Numbered from the stretch's first letter, positions 52,599 through 62,408 are shown. The stretch is DNA of 64,000 nt from Treponema sp. OMZ 790 (GCF_024181285.1 NZ_CP051201.1:1488001-1552000), one strand, 5' to 3'. Notes: generated by a model not told the origin, from the sequence alone. Translations and numbers: made by a program.

Positions 52599-53480
52599 AT
52601 GTTAAAAGCTTTTTATAAATCAATAAATCATGATTTTAATCTTTTACAAGGTGACAGCATCGAGATTCTGAAAAATTTGGATTTTCAATTTGACATGATT
52701 TTCGCCGATCCGCCTTATTTTCTATCAAATGACGGCATTTCTGTCCATAGCGGAAAACAGGTCAGCGTAAATAAAGGACTTTGGGATAAATCGCAAGGCT
52801 TTGTTAGAGATAACGAATTCAACTACCGCTGGATAAGTACATGCCGTGAAAAGCTAAAAGAAGACGGTACAATTTGGATTTCCGGTACATATCATAATAT
52901 TTTTTCTGCTGCACAAATGCTGACGGAATTAAATTTTAGAATATTAAATTGTGTTACATGGGCAAAGACAAATCCGCCGCCCAACCTATCCTGTAAATTC
53001 TTTACCCATTCTACCGAATTTATTCTTTGGGCTAGAAAAAATAAAAAAATTACACATTTTTATAATTATGAGCTGATGAAGCAAGTAAACGGAGGAACAC
53101 AGATGAGGGACTTGTGGAGCTTGCCCGCCATAGCAAAATGGGAAAAATCATGCGGAAAACACCCTACACAAAAACCTCTTCCTTTATTGGCAAGAATAAT
53201 TCTTGCATCAACAAAGCCTAATGCATGGATTTTAGATCCTTTTACAGGATCAAGCACAACAGGGATTGCATCAAGTCTATTGGATAGAAGGTTTTTAGGA
53301 ATAGATAAAGAAATGGAATTTCTAGAACTTTCAAAAAAACGCAGAGAAGAAATTGACAATCCTCAAACAAGAGAGGATTATAAAAATAGAATTTACAAAT
53401 ATTCTGATAAACCTATACAAGATATAATCGAAATACAAAATAAAGAACCATATTACGGACCGGATTTGCCCATAGCTTAA
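52599..53480 (+). CDS. dpnA: DpnA-like DNA adenine methyltransferase
   Basis: A 293-residue N6-adenine methyltransferase of the second DpnII-system type. The catalytic motif ADPPYFLSNDGI is near residue 37 and the S-adenosylmethionine motif DPFTGSSTTGIA near residue 207, the permuted beta order. GKHPTQKPLPLL precedes it. The C-terminal 45 residues extend past M.DpnA. It starts five bases after the endonuclease remnant. In DpnII systems this enzyme can methylate single-stranded GATC; here it survives with no Dam-type partner in the window. Confidence 0.92.
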   Translation: MLKAFYKSINHDFNLLQGDSIEILKNLDFQFDMIFADPPYFLSNDGISVHSGKQVSVNKGLWDKSQGFVRDNEFNYRWISTCREKLKEDGTIWISGTYHNIFSAAQMLTELNFRILNCVTWAKTNPPPNLSCKFFTHSTEFILWARKNKKITHFYNYELMKQVNGGTQMRDLWSLPAIAKWEKSCGKHPTQKPLPLLARIILASTKPNAWILDPFTGSSTTGIASSLLDRRFLGIDKEMEFLELSKKRREEIDNPQTREDYKNRIYKYSDKPIQDIIEIQNKEPYYGPDLPIA

Positions 53481-53497
53481 ATTAATTAACCTAGCCC

Positions 53498-53526
53498 TTG
53501 CACAAATATCTCTATTATGTTATTAT
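53498..53526 (+). promoter_or_regulatory. promoter of the tandem lipoprotein genes
   Basis: TTGCAC (53498-53503) and TATTAT (53521-53526) are spaced by 17 bases. An imperfect palindrome TCTGTAAAATTTTGCAGA (53539-53556) follows in the leader, ahead of AAAGGAG. Confidence 0.5.
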
Positions 53527-53568
53527 AGATATGTAAAGTCTGTAAAATTTTGCAGAAAGGAGTTTAAT

Positions 53569-53970
53569 ATGAACAAAAAAAGATTAAGTTTAATTATTGG
53601 TTTGTTGGTTTTGGTTACATTTACACTCAGCTTAGCCGGATGTGATATTGTTTACAAAGCATATCGGGGAGACTACGAAGGAGGAATAACCGGCGACCTT
53701 GTAGGAACATGGTCCGGGAAAGTCGGTAAAAAAGGTGCATTTTCAGGAACCTGTAAAGTTACAGTAGATGAAGGAACCGGCCCTATTACTGCCGAATATT
53801 CTATGACAGGGGAAGTAAGTAAGACAGGTAAACTTAAAGGCTCTGCTACCAGAACAGGCACTCTCTATACTAAAATAGAATTTGAAGCTCAAATAACAGG
53901 AATAATCGTTACAGGCACATGGAAAATGCCGGAAGGAGCTCAAGGTACATTCACAGGAAAGAAGAAGTAA
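53569..53970 (+). CDS. small lipoprotein, first of a tandem pair
   Basis: A 133-residue lipoprotein with signal LSLAGCD. The mature part is glycine- and threonine-rich with repeated short strands (GTWSGKVGKKGAFSGTC, TGTWKMPEGAQGTFTGKKK) and looks like a small beta-structure. No family is recognised. It shares its first 10 residues, lipobox style and the C-terminal GTFTGKK with the next gene, so they are a tandem duplication. AAAGGAG is the ribosome binding site. Confidence 0.82.
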   Translation: MNKKRLSLIIGLLVLVTFTLSLAGCDIVYKAYRGDYEGGITGDLVGTWSGKVGKKGAFSGTCKVTVDEGTGPITAEYSMTGEVSKTGKLKGSATRTGTLYTKIEFEAQITGIIVTGTWKMPEGAQGTFTGKKK

Positions 53971-53983
53971 AAAGGAATTTACT

Positions 53984-54361
53984 ATGAACAAAAAAAGATT
54001 AAGTTTAATTCTCAGTGCATTGGTTTTATTTACACTTGTGCTTAGTTTGACCGGATGCCCCACGTCATGGTATATAGAAAGATATGCCGGAAAGTATAGC
54101 GGTACTTTTACTGATAAAACAGATACAGGAAATTGGTCAGGAACGATAGATGCTTCCGGAAGATTTTTAGGAACTTTTACTACAGGAGCCCATAGTTTTG
54201 AACTCGAAGGGAACGTAGATAGACGCGGAAACATTTCAGCAAAATCGGACTCAGGTTCCAACATCTTTGAAATTAAAGGAAAAATTAAATTCAAAAAAGT
54301 TTCCGGTTCCTGGTACATAAATTCTGACGAGAAAGGAACTTTCACAGGGAAAAAAAATTAA
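53984..54361 (+). CDS. small lipoprotein, second of a tandem pair
   Basis: A 125-residue paralogue of the previous gene, starting 14 bases after its stop. The lipobox is LSLTGCP; the mature part has GKYSGTFTDKTDTGNWSGTI and ends GTFTGKKN. The two have diverged strongly in the middle. A terminator follows at 54393-54435, so the pair forms a small operon. Function unknown. Confidence 0.82.
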   Translation: MNKKRLSLILSALVLFTLVLSLTGCPTSWYIERYAGKYSGTFTDKTDTGNWSGTIDASGRFLGTFTTGAHSFELEGNVDRRGNISAKSDSGSNIFEIKGKIKFKKVSGSWYINSDEKGTFTGKKN

Positions 54362-54392
54362 TTCTCTTAAATAAAAACCTTAAATTATTTAC

Positions 54393-54435
54393 AAAAACGC
54401 ATCTTTTAGGCTATGCCGTAAGGGTGCGTTTTTTT
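54393..54435 (+). terminator. rho-independent terminator after the lipoprotein pair
   Basis: AAAAACGCA (54393-54401) pairs with TGCGTTTTT (54425-54433), with further pairing inside (GGC/GCC), and runs into a T tract. Confidence 0.75.
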
Positions 54436-54450
54436 ACTTTTTCACGCCCC

Positions 54451-54479
54451 TTGCTCATTGCCCCTTATTCTGATATACT
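54451..54479 (+). promoter_or_regulatory. sigma70-type promoter of purD
   Basis: TTGCTC (54451-54456) and TATACT (54474-54479) are spaced by 17 bases; the leader of about 30 bases ends in TGGAGGAAAAG before the ATG. Confidence 0.6.
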
Positions 54480-54518
54480 CAAAATTCAAAACATCAGTGC
54501 CTTATTTTGGAGGAAAAG

Positions 54519-55823
54519 ATGAACATACTGCTTATCGGATCGGGAGGAAGGGAACACGCTATAGCTTTAAAGCTAAAAGAATCCCCCTCGCTCGGTAAAC
54601 TTTTTATAGCGCCCGGAAACGGGGGGACGGCTCTTTTGGGAGAAAATGTTCCGATAAAGGCCGAAAACATCGAAGGTCTTGCCGATTTTGCTCTTTCTGC
54701 TTCAATAGACCTTGTAATTGCAGGGCCTGAGGTTCCCCTATGTTTAGGCCTCGAAGACCTCATAAAGACAAGAGCAAAAGAGCAAAACAAAAAAATTGCC
54801 TTTTTTGGGCCTTCAAAGGCTTGTGCCCGATTGGAAGCGTCCAAAGATTTTTCAAAAGAAATGATGAGCCTCCTCTCAATTCCTACTGCAAGATATTCAT
54901 CCTTTACCGATTTTCAAAAAGCAAAAGAATATATTGAGGGCTTGAACTATCCCTTTGTTATCAAGGCCGACGGTCTTGCTGCAGGAAAGGGCGTTATCCT
55001 CCCTGCCTCAAAAGAAGAAGGCATAACCGAGCTTAAAAATATAATGATAAAAAAACAATTCGGCTCATCGGGCGACAAGGTCGTTATAGAAGAACGCCTT
55101 GAAGGAGAAGAAGTTTCCATCCTCGCCTTTTCGGACGGAGAAAAAATAGCCGTAATGCCGCCCTCTCAAGATCACAAGCGCTTAAAGGACAATGATGAGG
55201 GACCCAACACAGGCGGAATGGGCGCATACGCCCCTGCCCCAATTTGTTCATACGAGACGGCTCAAAAATATGCAGAGCTTACGATTCTTCCTATTATAAA
55301 AGAAATGAAAAAGAGGGGCACCCCCTACATCGGAGTCCTCTATGCAGGCCTCATGCTCACGAAGGAAGGTAATGGCTTTGCCCCCAAGGTGCTTGAATAT
55401 AACTGCCGTTTCGGTGATCCGGAAACTCAAAGTTTGATGCAGCTTTTTGACGGAGACCTCGCCTTAACTATGAAGTCTTGCGCGGAAGGAAGACTCGAAA
55501 CGGCAATGCCTAAATGGAAGGAAGGCTATGCGGCAACAGTAGTGCTTGCAAGCGAAGGCTACCCTCTTTTTTCATCAAAGCCGGTAGAGTTATCAAGCAC
55601 AGAGCTGCAAAGTAATGCTGATGTAAGCGTAATACATGCAGGCACAGCACTCAAAGACGGCAAAATTTTTACAGCCGGAGGAAGGGTGCTTTGCATAAGC
55701 TCAAACGCTAAGAGCTTACAAAGGGCCATGGATAAGATCTATGCAAAAATAAAAACCATAAACTTTCCCGGGGTGCAGTACAGAAAGGATATTGCAAAAC
55801 GCGGACTGGAACATTTAAAATAA
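54519..55823 (+). CDS. purD: phosphoribosylamine-glycine ligase
   Basis: GAR synthetase, the second step of purine synthesis. Length is 434 residues from the ATG at 54519, directly after TGGAGGAAAAG; the open frame reaches further up only by a TTG. The family blocks IGSGGREHAIALKL, KADGLAAGKGVI, DHKRLKDNDEGPNTGGMGAY and YNCRFGDPETQ are intact. It is followed 33 bases later by purM, the step two reactions on. Confidence 0.96.
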   Translation: MNILLIGSGGREHAIALKLKESPSLGKLFIAPGNGGTALLGENVPIKAENIEGLADFALSASIDLVIAGPEVPLCLGLEDLIKTRAKEQNKKIAFFGPSKACARLEASKDFSKEMMSLLSIPTARYSSFTDFQKAKEYIEGLNYPFVIKADGLAAGKGVILPASKEEGITELKNIMIKKQFGSSGDKVVIEERLEGEEVSILAFSDGEKIAVMPPSQDHKRLKDNDEGPNTGGMGAYAPAPICSYETAQKYAELTILPIIKEMKKRGTPYIGVLYAGLMLTKEGNGFAPKVLEYNCRFGDPETQSLMQLFDGDLALTMKSCAEGRLETAMPKWKEGYAATVVLASEGYPLFSSKPVELSSTELQSNADVSVIHAGTALKDGKIFTAGGRVLCISSNAKSLQRAMDKIYAKIKTINFPGVQYRKDIAKRGLEHLK

Positions 55824-55856
55824 GCTTAAAATATAAAATAAAAAGGAAAAAAGAAA

Positions 55857-56933
55857 ATGAACGAAACAAAAGATAAAAGCCAAGAGCTATCCAAAGATAA
55901 AAGCTCGGTTTACAGTGCCTCAGGCGTAAACATTGATGCAGGAAACGAAGCTGTCCGCCTGATGAGTCAAGCGGTTAAGTCAACCTTCAATAAATCCGTC
56001 CTTTCGGATGTAGGCTCCTTCGGAGGTCTTTTCGGTACCGAAGAGCTTTTTAAAATGAAAAAGCCCGTCTTAGTAGGCTCAACTGACGGGGTCGGCACAA
56101 AGGTAAAAATTGCCGCAGAGGCCGGCATCTATACAACGATAGGCCAAGACATAGTAAACCACTGCATTGACGACATCCTCGTGCAGGGAGCAAAGCCCCT
56201 CTTCTTTTTGGACTATGTCGCAAGCTCAAAGTTGGATCCGCAAATGATTGCCGACATAGTGGGAGGCATGGCAAAGGCTTGTAAAGAATCCGGCTGTGCC
56301 CTCATAGGAGGCGAAACTGCTGAAATGCCCGGCGTTTACATGGAGGGAGAATTCGATATAGCCGGAACCATTGTCGGAGCAGTAGACCAAGAAAAAATTC
56401 TTCCCAAACAGAACATAAAAGAAGGAGATATCCTCATCGGTCTTGCCTCGGCCAGTCCACATACAAACGGCTACTCCTTGATTAGAACCGCCTTTAAAGG
56501 CGTGGATCTTAATAAAGTCTATCCCGAATTAAAGGCTCCCTTACATGAGGTTTTGTTAAAGCCTCACCGCTCCTATCTTAATGCAATCTATCCGATTTTG
56601 CAGGAACATCCCGAAATCGTAAAAGGCCTTGCCCATATCACGGGCGGCGGTTTTATCGAAAACATTCCGCGGGTTATTCCTTCAGGACTTGTCATAAAGG
56701 TAAAAAAAGGCTCGTGGCCCGTTCCGCCCCTTTATCCCTTAATCCAAAAACTGACAGGAGCAAGCGAGGACGAAATGTACAGGGTTTTCAATATGGGTAT
56801 CGGAATGATAGCCGTTGTTTCCCCCGACACAGCAGAAAAATACCGCTCCCTTGTCGGAGAAGACTCATGGATAATCGGTAAACTGGAAAAGGCTCAAAAT
56901 CCTCAAAGCAAGGCCGAAACCGTTTTAGAATAA
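55857..56933 (+). CDS. purM: phosphoribosylformylglycinamidine cyclo-ligase
   Basis: AIR synthetase, which closes the imidazole ring on the product of PurL. Length is 358 residues. Motifs are GSTDGVGTKVKIA near residue 74, GCALIGGETAEMPGVY near 150, ASASPHTNGYSLIR and the GLAHITGGGFIENIPR block. It has about 20 extra charged residues at the N-terminus compared with the usual start. AAAAAGGAAAA precedes the ATG. It is co-directional with purD and probably in one transcript. Confidence 0.96.
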   Translation: MNETKDKSQELSKDKSSVYSASGVNIDAGNEAVRLMSQAVKSTFNKSVLSDVGSFGGLFGTEELFKMKKPVLVGSTDGVGTKVKIAAEAGIYTTIGQDIVNHCIDDILVQGAKPLFFLDYVASSKLDPQMIADIVGGMAKACKESGCALIGGETAEMPGVYMEGEFDIAGTIVGAVDQEKILPKQNIKEGDILIGLASASPHTNGYSLIRTAFKGVDLNKVYPELKAPLHEVLLKPHRSYLNAIYPILQEHPEIVKGLAHITGGGFIENIPRVIPSGLVIKVKKGSWPVPPLYPLIQKLTGASEDEMYRVFNMGIGMIAVVSPDTAEKYRSLVGEDSWIIGKLEKAQNPQSKAETVLE

Positions 56934-57124
56934 TTTTAAATCAATTCGATATAAAAATTTCTATATTTTTTTATAAAAATACTAGACATAAAATCGTAAA
57001 TGATATATATTACTCGACTCACTCACTCAAAATCAATGGGAATGCCGATTCAATGGTGTATAATTTGGCAGCCTGTGATTAAAATAATTTATAAATTGTA
57101 CATCATTTTTTTTAGGAGACTGAT

Positions 57125-59221
57125 ATGAAAAAGCGATTTTCTATGCAGAAAAAATTATTGACTATTTTCGGACTGCTAATTTTTGTGGCAGGATTTACAC
57201 TCGGAGTTATAGGCATCCGTGTTGCACGCAGAGCAGTTACCGAAAAAGTAGAAATTCATCTTACCGACAAAGCAATAGATACGGCTGCTATAATTGACGG
57301 AAGAGTTAACTCATTTTTTCAATTTCTGGAAGGTATTGCAAGGCTGACCGAGATTCGAAGCAATTCTCTTTCTTATCAAGAAAAAACGAATATCCTGATA
57401 CGGGAAAAAGAACTTTATCCTATTTTTGAAGAACTGTACATTGTCGATAAATTCGGAATTCAGCATCACTCTGACGGCAACAAATATAATTATTCAAAAA
57501 GCCGGTGGTTCAAAGAAGGAATAACAGGGAAAAACTTTTCTGCGGAACCTTATATCGATAAAACCAACGGCAATAAGTTGTTCATAAGTTTTGCCATACC
57601 TGTACATGATGATAACAAAAATATCATCGGTGTATTGGGAGTGGATGTCGCAGCTTATCAGCTGACAAAAGATATAGACGATATAAAGGTTGCACAAACA
57701 GGATATTGCTATATTTTAGGCCGAAGCGGTAACATCATTGCACATAAAAATTTTGATCTCGTACAAAATATGGCAAATAACCGGGAGAAGGCAAAGACCG
57801 ATGAATCTTTTGCCTCTATAGCCTCCTTCGAAAAAATTGCAACGGAAAATACAAAACCTTCTATCGGGTATTATAAATACGATAACACAAATAAGATAGC
57901 GGCTTCCGCCAAAATGAAAACTACAGACTGGACGGTTATAGTAAACGCTCCGGTATGGGAGTTTATGGAAACGGTTTCGATACTGAGAACCAGAATGATG
58001 ATTATCGGATTCAGCATTTTATTTGTAAGTCTGGCTTTGGTATTCTTTGTTGCTTTCAAAATGGTTAATCCGATACAAAAAGTTGTCGATGCACTCAAAG
58101 ACATTGCTCAAGGAGGAGGAGACTTAACCGTCCGGCTTCCCGTATTGGGTAATGATGAAGTAACCGATCTATCGGAATATTTTAACCAAACAATAATAAA
58201 GATAGGCTCTTCTATTAAATTGGTAGAAAATAGCGCTGATGATATGACCAATATAGGCTCGGATCTTGCAAGTAATATGACAGAAACAGCAAGTGCAGTC
58301 CACCAAATCAGTGCCAACATTGACGGCGTAAAACAACAGGTTCTTGCACAAGCGACAAGCGTTACCGAAACGGCCGCAACTATTGAACAGATAATCCGAA
58401 CAATAAAACAACTTAACGGCAACATCGAAAATCAGGCTGCAAGCGTAGCGGTATCTTCTTCCGCAGTTGAACAAATGGTATCAAATATAGCTTCAATAAC
58501 TCAAACTCTTGATAAAACCAATGATGTAATTAAAACCCTTGCAGCTGCAACTGAAGACGGCAAAGAAACTGTTGCCGGAGCCAACAGCGTAACAAGTAGA
58601 ATTGCCGAAGAATCGGGAAGTCTTCTTGAAGCTTCAAATGTTATTCAGCACATAGCAAGTCAGACAAATCTTTTGGCCATGAATGCAGCCATCGAAGCGG
58701 CTCATGCAGGCGAGGCAGGAAAGGGATTTGCCGTCGTCGCAGACGAAATCAGAAAACTCGCAGAAGAATCAAGCACTCAAGGTAAAGCTATCACCGAAAC
58801 CCTCAAAATACTTTCAGGAGAAATTGATCTCCTCTCCGAATCTTCTAAAACTGCAGAAGAAAAATTTAATACCATCTTCAGTCTTTCCGATCAGGTAAAA
58901 AATATGAGTCAAAATCTTATGGATGCAATGAGAGAGCAAGAAAACGGAAGCCGTGAAGTCTTAACCGCAATACGGGACATAAACACAGTAACTCATCAGG
59001 TAAACGACGGTTCCGCCGAGATGCTGAAAGGCGGCGAAAATGTTGCTTACGAAATCCAAAAATTGGACAAATTAACCAGAGTCATTACCGACAGCATGAA
59101 TGAAATGGCAGCCGGAGCGGTTCAAATAAGTAACACGGTACAGGGAGTAAACGAGATAAGTCAAAAGAATAAACTAAGCATAGACAATCTATCCAATGAG
59201 GTAAAGAAATTTAAAGTGTAA
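57125..59221 (+). CDS. methyl-accepting chemotaxis protein
   Basis: A 698-residue chemoreceptor. A first membrane helix ([20 protein letters not shown]) is followed by a periplasmic double Cache-like sensor ([40 protein letters not shown]), a second helix near residue 300 ([20 protein letters not shown]), a HAMP domain and a long signalling coiled coil. The hairpin tip reads [20 protein letters not shown] and then [19 protein letters not shown], around residues 506-545. AGGAGACTGAT precedes the ATG. Its ligand is unknown. Confidence 0.95.
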   Translation: MKKRFSMQKKLLTIFGLLIFVAGFTLGVIGIRVARRAVTEKVEIHLTDKAIDTAAIIDGRVNSFFQFLEGIARLTEIRSNSLSYQEKTNILIREKELYPIFEELYIVDKFGIQHHSDGNKYNYSKSRWFKEGITGKNFSAEPYIDKTNGNKLFISFAIPVHDDNKNIIGVLGVDVAAYQLTKDIDDIKVAQTGYCYILGRSGNIIAHKNFDLVQNMANNREKAKTDESFASIASFEKIATENTKPSIGYYKYDNTNKIAASAKMKTTDWTVIVNAPVWEFMETVSILRTRMMIIGFSILFVSLALVFFVAFKMVNPIQKVVDALKDIAQGGGDLTVRLPVLGNDEVTDLSEYFNQTIIKIGSSIKLVENSADDMTNIGSDLASNMTETASAVHQISANIDGVKQQVLAQATSVTETAATIEQIIRTIKQLNGNIENQAASVAVSSSAVEQMVSNIASITQTLDKTNDVIKTLAAATEDGKETVAGANSVTSRIAEESGSLLEASNVIQHIASQTNLLAMNAAIEAAHAGEAGKGFAVVADEIRKLAEESSTQGKAITETLKILSGEIDLLSESSKTAEEKFNTIFSLSDQVKNMSQNLMDAMREQENGSREVLTAIRDINTVTHQVNDGSAEMLKGGENVAYEIQKLDKLTRVITDSMNEMAAGAVQISNTVQGVNEISQKNKLSIDNLSNEVKKFKV

Positions 59222-59245
59222 AAAACTTTAAAAAAAGGATTAATC

Positions 59246-59273
59246 TAAAACAAAGAGCCTTTTCTGCCGATAA
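59246..59273 (+). promoter_or_regulatory. sigma28-like promoter sequence upstream of ispG
   Basis: TAAA (59246-59249) and an exact GCCGATAA (59266-59273) are 16 bases apart, near the FliA consensus spacing of 15. It ends nine bases before the ispG ATG. The match may be chance. Confidence 0.4.
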
Positions 59274-59282
59274 TGAACCGAT

Positions 59283-60446
59283 ATGAACTCGATAAAAATA
59301 CCGCGAAAGATTGAAATCGGCGGAAAAGGACAGGTTAAAAAACTTACTCTTGGAGGTTCTTCCCCAATCTTGCTTCAGACCATGTGGAAAGAAAGCTTAT
59401 TGGGTGCGGACCTCTATGCTATTACAAAAAAACTAAACGAGTTCGAGCAATTAGGCTGCGATATTGTACGTTTCGCGGTTCCCGAAATGGATTCGGCAGA
59501 GCAATTTGTAAAACTTACCCGATTGACTCCGATGCCCCTTGTGGCAGATATTCATTTTGATTATAAGCTGGCCCTGCGCTGCATGGACGGGGATACTGCA
59601 AAAATACGCATAAACCCCGGCAACATCGGTTCAAAGGAAAAAACTGAGGCCGTTATACAAAAAGCAAAGGATACCGGAACTGCAATACGCATCGGAGTGA
59701 ATACAGGCTCGCTGCCCTCGGATTTAAAAAAACAAATAGAAGAAGCAAAGTCAAAAAAAAATTTAAGCGGCGATAAAAAATCATTTGAAGATGAAATTTC
59801 ACTTCTGAGAGCAAATGCCTTAACCGAAGCCGCCTCAAGGGAACTCGAAATTTTTGCAAAAGCAGATTTTAAAAATGCCGTAGTATCGATGAAGGCTTCC
59901 AATGTCCGGGAAACGGTTATTGCAAACGAAATCTTTGCTAAAAAATTCGATAATCCCCTTCACCTTGGAGTTACCGAGGCAGGCCCCCTGATTCAGGGCA
60001 TTGTAAAAAGCACGATAGCCTTTTACAGGCTTTTGGAGCAAAACATAGGAAGCACAATAAGAGTAAGCCTTTCCGATTCTTGCGAAAATGAAATTATAGC
60101 CGGAAGAGAAATATTAACCGAATGCGGCAAGCGGCATGGCGGAATAAGGCTCGTATCCTGCCCGCGATGCGGAAGAAAGGGCTTTGATGTTCAAGCCTTT
60201 GTAAAGCGCTGGCAGACAAGACTCCTTTCAGAAAAAAAGGATATAAGCATTGCAGTGATGGGCTGTGCGGTAAACGGCCCCGGAGAAGGCAAACATGCAG
60301 ACCTCGGAATTACCGGAGCGGAAGACTCCGTTATAATATTTAAACATGGAGAAATCACTAAACGCTTGGATTTAAAAAAATTAACCGAAGAAGAAAAAAT
60401 TGCGGCTGTAGATAAGGCCTTTATAGAGGAGCTTCAAAGTATATGA
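59283..60446 (+). CDS. ispG: 4-hydroxy-3-methylbut-2-en-1-yl diphosphate synthase
   Basis: IspG/GcpE, the Fe-S enzyme of the methylerythritol phosphate isoprenoid pathway. Length is 387 residues. The TIM-barrel half holds PLVADIHFDYKLAL and KIRINPGNIG; the C-terminal cluster-binding part has CPRCGRKGFDV and MGCAVNGPGEGKHADLGITG, giving the three cysteine ligands. There is no strong ribosome binding site. It overlaps the next gene by four bases and lies 61 bases after the chemoreceptor. Confidence 0.96.
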   Translation: MNSIKIPRKIEIGGKGQVKKLTLGGSSPILLQTMWKESLLGADLYAITKKLNEFEQLGCDIVRFAVPEMDSAEQFVKLTRLTPMPLVADIHFDYKLALRCMDGDTAKIRINPGNIGSKEKTEAVIQKAKDTGTAIRIGVNTGSLPSDLKKQIEEAKSKKNLSGDKKSFEDEISLLRANALTEAASRELEIFAKADFKNAVVSMKASNVRETVIANEIFAKKFDNPLHLGVTEAGPLIQGIVKSTIAFYRLLEQNIGSTIRVSLSDSCENEIIAGREILTECGKRHGGIRLVSCPRCGRKGFDVQAFVKRWQTRLLSEKKDISIAVMGCAVNGPGEGKHADLGITGAEDSVIIFKHGEITKRLDLKKLTEEEKIAAVDKAFIEELQSI

Positions 60447-61582
60447 AAAAGAGAATAAAATCTATTTTTATTGCATTATGTATTTTCGGTATTTATCTAT
60501 CGGGCTTTGCAATTGAAGCGGCGGATAAAAACGAAAAGCCGTGGCATCTTTTGGAACAAGCAAAAATTCAAATGGAAAAAAAAGAATTCGGTCTTGCACT
60601 CCATTTAACTAATAGGGCGAGAGATATTCACAAAGAACAAATGGAAGCAAAATATGCTTATATGTTCAATGCTCTAAAACCAAAAAGAGTAAGACATGAA
60701 GGAGACAATATCTCTGATGTCTACGAAATTCTACATAAGAGAGAAGACTATGATGCATGTAAAATCCTCGACGAAATATTTTTAACTCATCCTCCGATAT
60801 TCTTCGATAAGTCTATCTCAAAATTAATGACATGGCTGGAAAAGCGTAAAGCCTTCCCTGAAACGGATTATCTTGCAGGTCAAATTTACTTTTCCGAAGG
60901 AGATTATGAACAAGCCATGCATTATTACAAAGAAGCATGGAAGGCTCACAAGTTTTTGGAAATTCCTGATGCACGTTTTAATATAATCTATTCACTTGCA
61001 GATACATCAAAACTTCTGCACAAATACGATGAGCAGGAAAAATACCTTTTGCTTGTTTTAACCGAAGACCCGATGTATGGAACAACAAATTTAGAAAGCG
61101 ATCCTCTTCAAGCTATGATCAAAACTATAACTTCAGAAAAAACGACGGAAAAATTCTTTTTATTATACCGTAACAGAAATCCGATAGCATTAAAAGCCTA
61201 TATGGATCTTACCGAGATATATTCTGAAGCAGGCAAAACAAGAAGAGCTCTTGCAACGGCAGTCCTTGCTTCAATAATCACCATAACAAACCTCGACGAT
61301 ATAATATCCAAAGACGATTATAATTACGAGTATACCGAATTTGCAAGTCTGCTTCATAAGCTCAACCGTAAACCTGAGGTTTTGGTATGGGCCGAAAAAC
61401 AAAACTTTTGGCGCTCCTTTATGAATCTTGCAGACTGCCTTGCAAAAAACGGAAATATAGAACAAGCATCTTATCTTTATTCAAAATTAGCCGAATCGAT
61501 TCCTTCGATCAAGTACGCACAAGAAGCCGTATACAAAAAAGAACAGCTAAACAAAAAAATATTTATAAGAGCAGATAACTAA
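60443..61582 (+). CDS. exported TPR-like protein
   Basis: A 379-residue protein with a signal peptide (SIFIALCIFGIYLSGFAIEA) and helical repeat pairs of TPR type, for example LAGQIYFSEGDYEQAMHYYKEA and NIEQASYLYSKLAESIPSI. No catalytic motif. Its ATG overlaps the ispG stop (ATGA), so it is made with ispG, although the functional link is not evident. A strong bidirectional hairpin follows. Confidence 0.82.
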   Translation: MKKRIKSIFIALCIFGIYLSGFAIEAADKNEKPWHLLEQAKIQMEKKEFGLALHLTNRARDIHKEQMEAKYAYMFNALKPKRVRHEGDNISDVYEILHKREDYDACKILDEIFLTHPPIFFDKSISKLMTWLEKRKAFPETDYLAGQIYFSEGDYEQAMHYYKEAWKAHKFLEIPDARFNIIYSLADTSKLLHKYDEQEKYLLLVLTEDPMYGTTNLESDPLQAMIKTITSEKTTEKFFLLYRNRNPIALKAYMDLTEIYSEAGKTRRALATAVLASIITITNLDDIISKDDYNYEYTEFASLLHKLNRKPEVLVWAEKQNFWRSFMNLADCLAKNGNIEQASYLYSKLAESIPSIKYAQEAVYKKEQLNKKIFIRADN

Positions 61583-61588
61583 CTGTAA

Positions 61589-61627
61589 GCTTCAATTATA
61601 ATTTTTAAGCAAAATTATAATTGAAGC
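61589..61627. terminator. perfect 17-bp hairpin between convergent genes
   Basis: GCTTCAATTATAATTTT (61589-61605) pairs perfectly with 61611-61627 around a five-base loop. It lies after the TPR gene and includes the last codons and stop of the converging phospholipase-like gene, so it can terminate both. Confidence 0.75.
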
Positions 61628-62408
61628 GGTCCAAAAGAGGCTTATCCTCTATAAGTTTTTTATAAAAATTATCCATAAGTTCTGCGGTTATTTGTATCGA
61701 ATTATTGTAAAGAGAAAAAAGTTTTTTGTTGGTTATCTTACTTTGAGGATGATCAGCAGTTTTCATAATATGCCCGTTTAAAAAATCATATAGACCTAAA
61801 AGTTTAAACAAAGTCAAACGTATCTTTTGTGAAAAATCTGTAGGCGCATAAAAGAAATGTTTTCCTTTCTTAAATGTAGAAAACGACAATAAAATATCGT
61901 CAACAGTTAAAGAAGGAAGAAGGCAGCGGTAAATAGCAGCTACCGCTTCAGCCTCTTTTTTTGTGATGTTAATATATTGGTGAGCCTTATACTTAAAAGG
62001 AGGTTTTCCGTCCTCTTTTAATAAAAATTTTTCAAACTCCATTTCTATTTCCGCATGATTCAGATTCATTTCGGTAACCATCGAATTTACATAGGGATGG
62101 CAACAGCTGTCAAGCCCGAAATGTCCGACAAAACCCATGATATACGAAAATTCATCGGTATTAGGCCGAATTGTTATCTTGTTTAAAACGGAATTAAAAA
62201 AATCCGTACAATTTTTATTGTGTATATCACTTGCAAGATCCAAAACGGGATTATCGTTCTTTTTAAAAGGTTTATGAAAATATAAAAAATCGGGTCCCTG
62301 TAAACCTAAATTATACAAATTTCTATTCGAAATTACACCTTTAATCTCTGCAGGCAAAAGATCAAAAACCTTTTGCCCATGAGCATAATGTGAATAAAAA
62401 TCCGGCAT
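61605..62408 (-). CDS. zinc-dependent phospholipase C-like protein
   Basis: A 267-residue protein of the PF00882 type. Candidate metal ligands are H in MPDFYSHYAHG, D in GLQGPDFLYF, H in SDIHNKNC, and H and D in GFVGHFGLDSCCHPYV, then H and E in NHAEIEMEFE. The start at 62408 follows GGAGGTATTT. There is no signal peptide, which is common in this bacterial branch and unlike secreted clostridial phospholipase C. The substrate is not known. Confidence 0.87.
   Translation of the reverse strand: MPDFYSHYAHGQKVFDLLPAEIKGVISNRNLYNLGLQGPDFLYFHKPFKKNDNPVLDLASDIHNKNCTDFFNSVLNKITIRPNTDEFSYIMGFVGHFGLDSCCHPYVNSMVTEMNLNHAEIEMEFEKFLLKEDGKPPFKYKAHQYINITKKEAEAVAAIYRCLLPSLTVDDILLSFSTFKKGKHFFYAPTDFSQKIRLTLFKLLGLYDFLNGHIMKTADHPQSKITNKKLFSLYNNSIQITAELMDNFYKKLIEDKPLLDRFNYNFA

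Noticed and set aside
56940..57000. AT-rich inverted repeat after purM as a terminator
   Set aside because: The possible stem is almost only A and T with several alternatives; it is not distinguishable from the AT-rich background.
57060..57085. TGGCA-N-TGATT as a sigma54 promoter before the chemoreceptor
   Set aside because: The conserved GC of the -12 element is missing, so it does not meet the sigma54 pattern.
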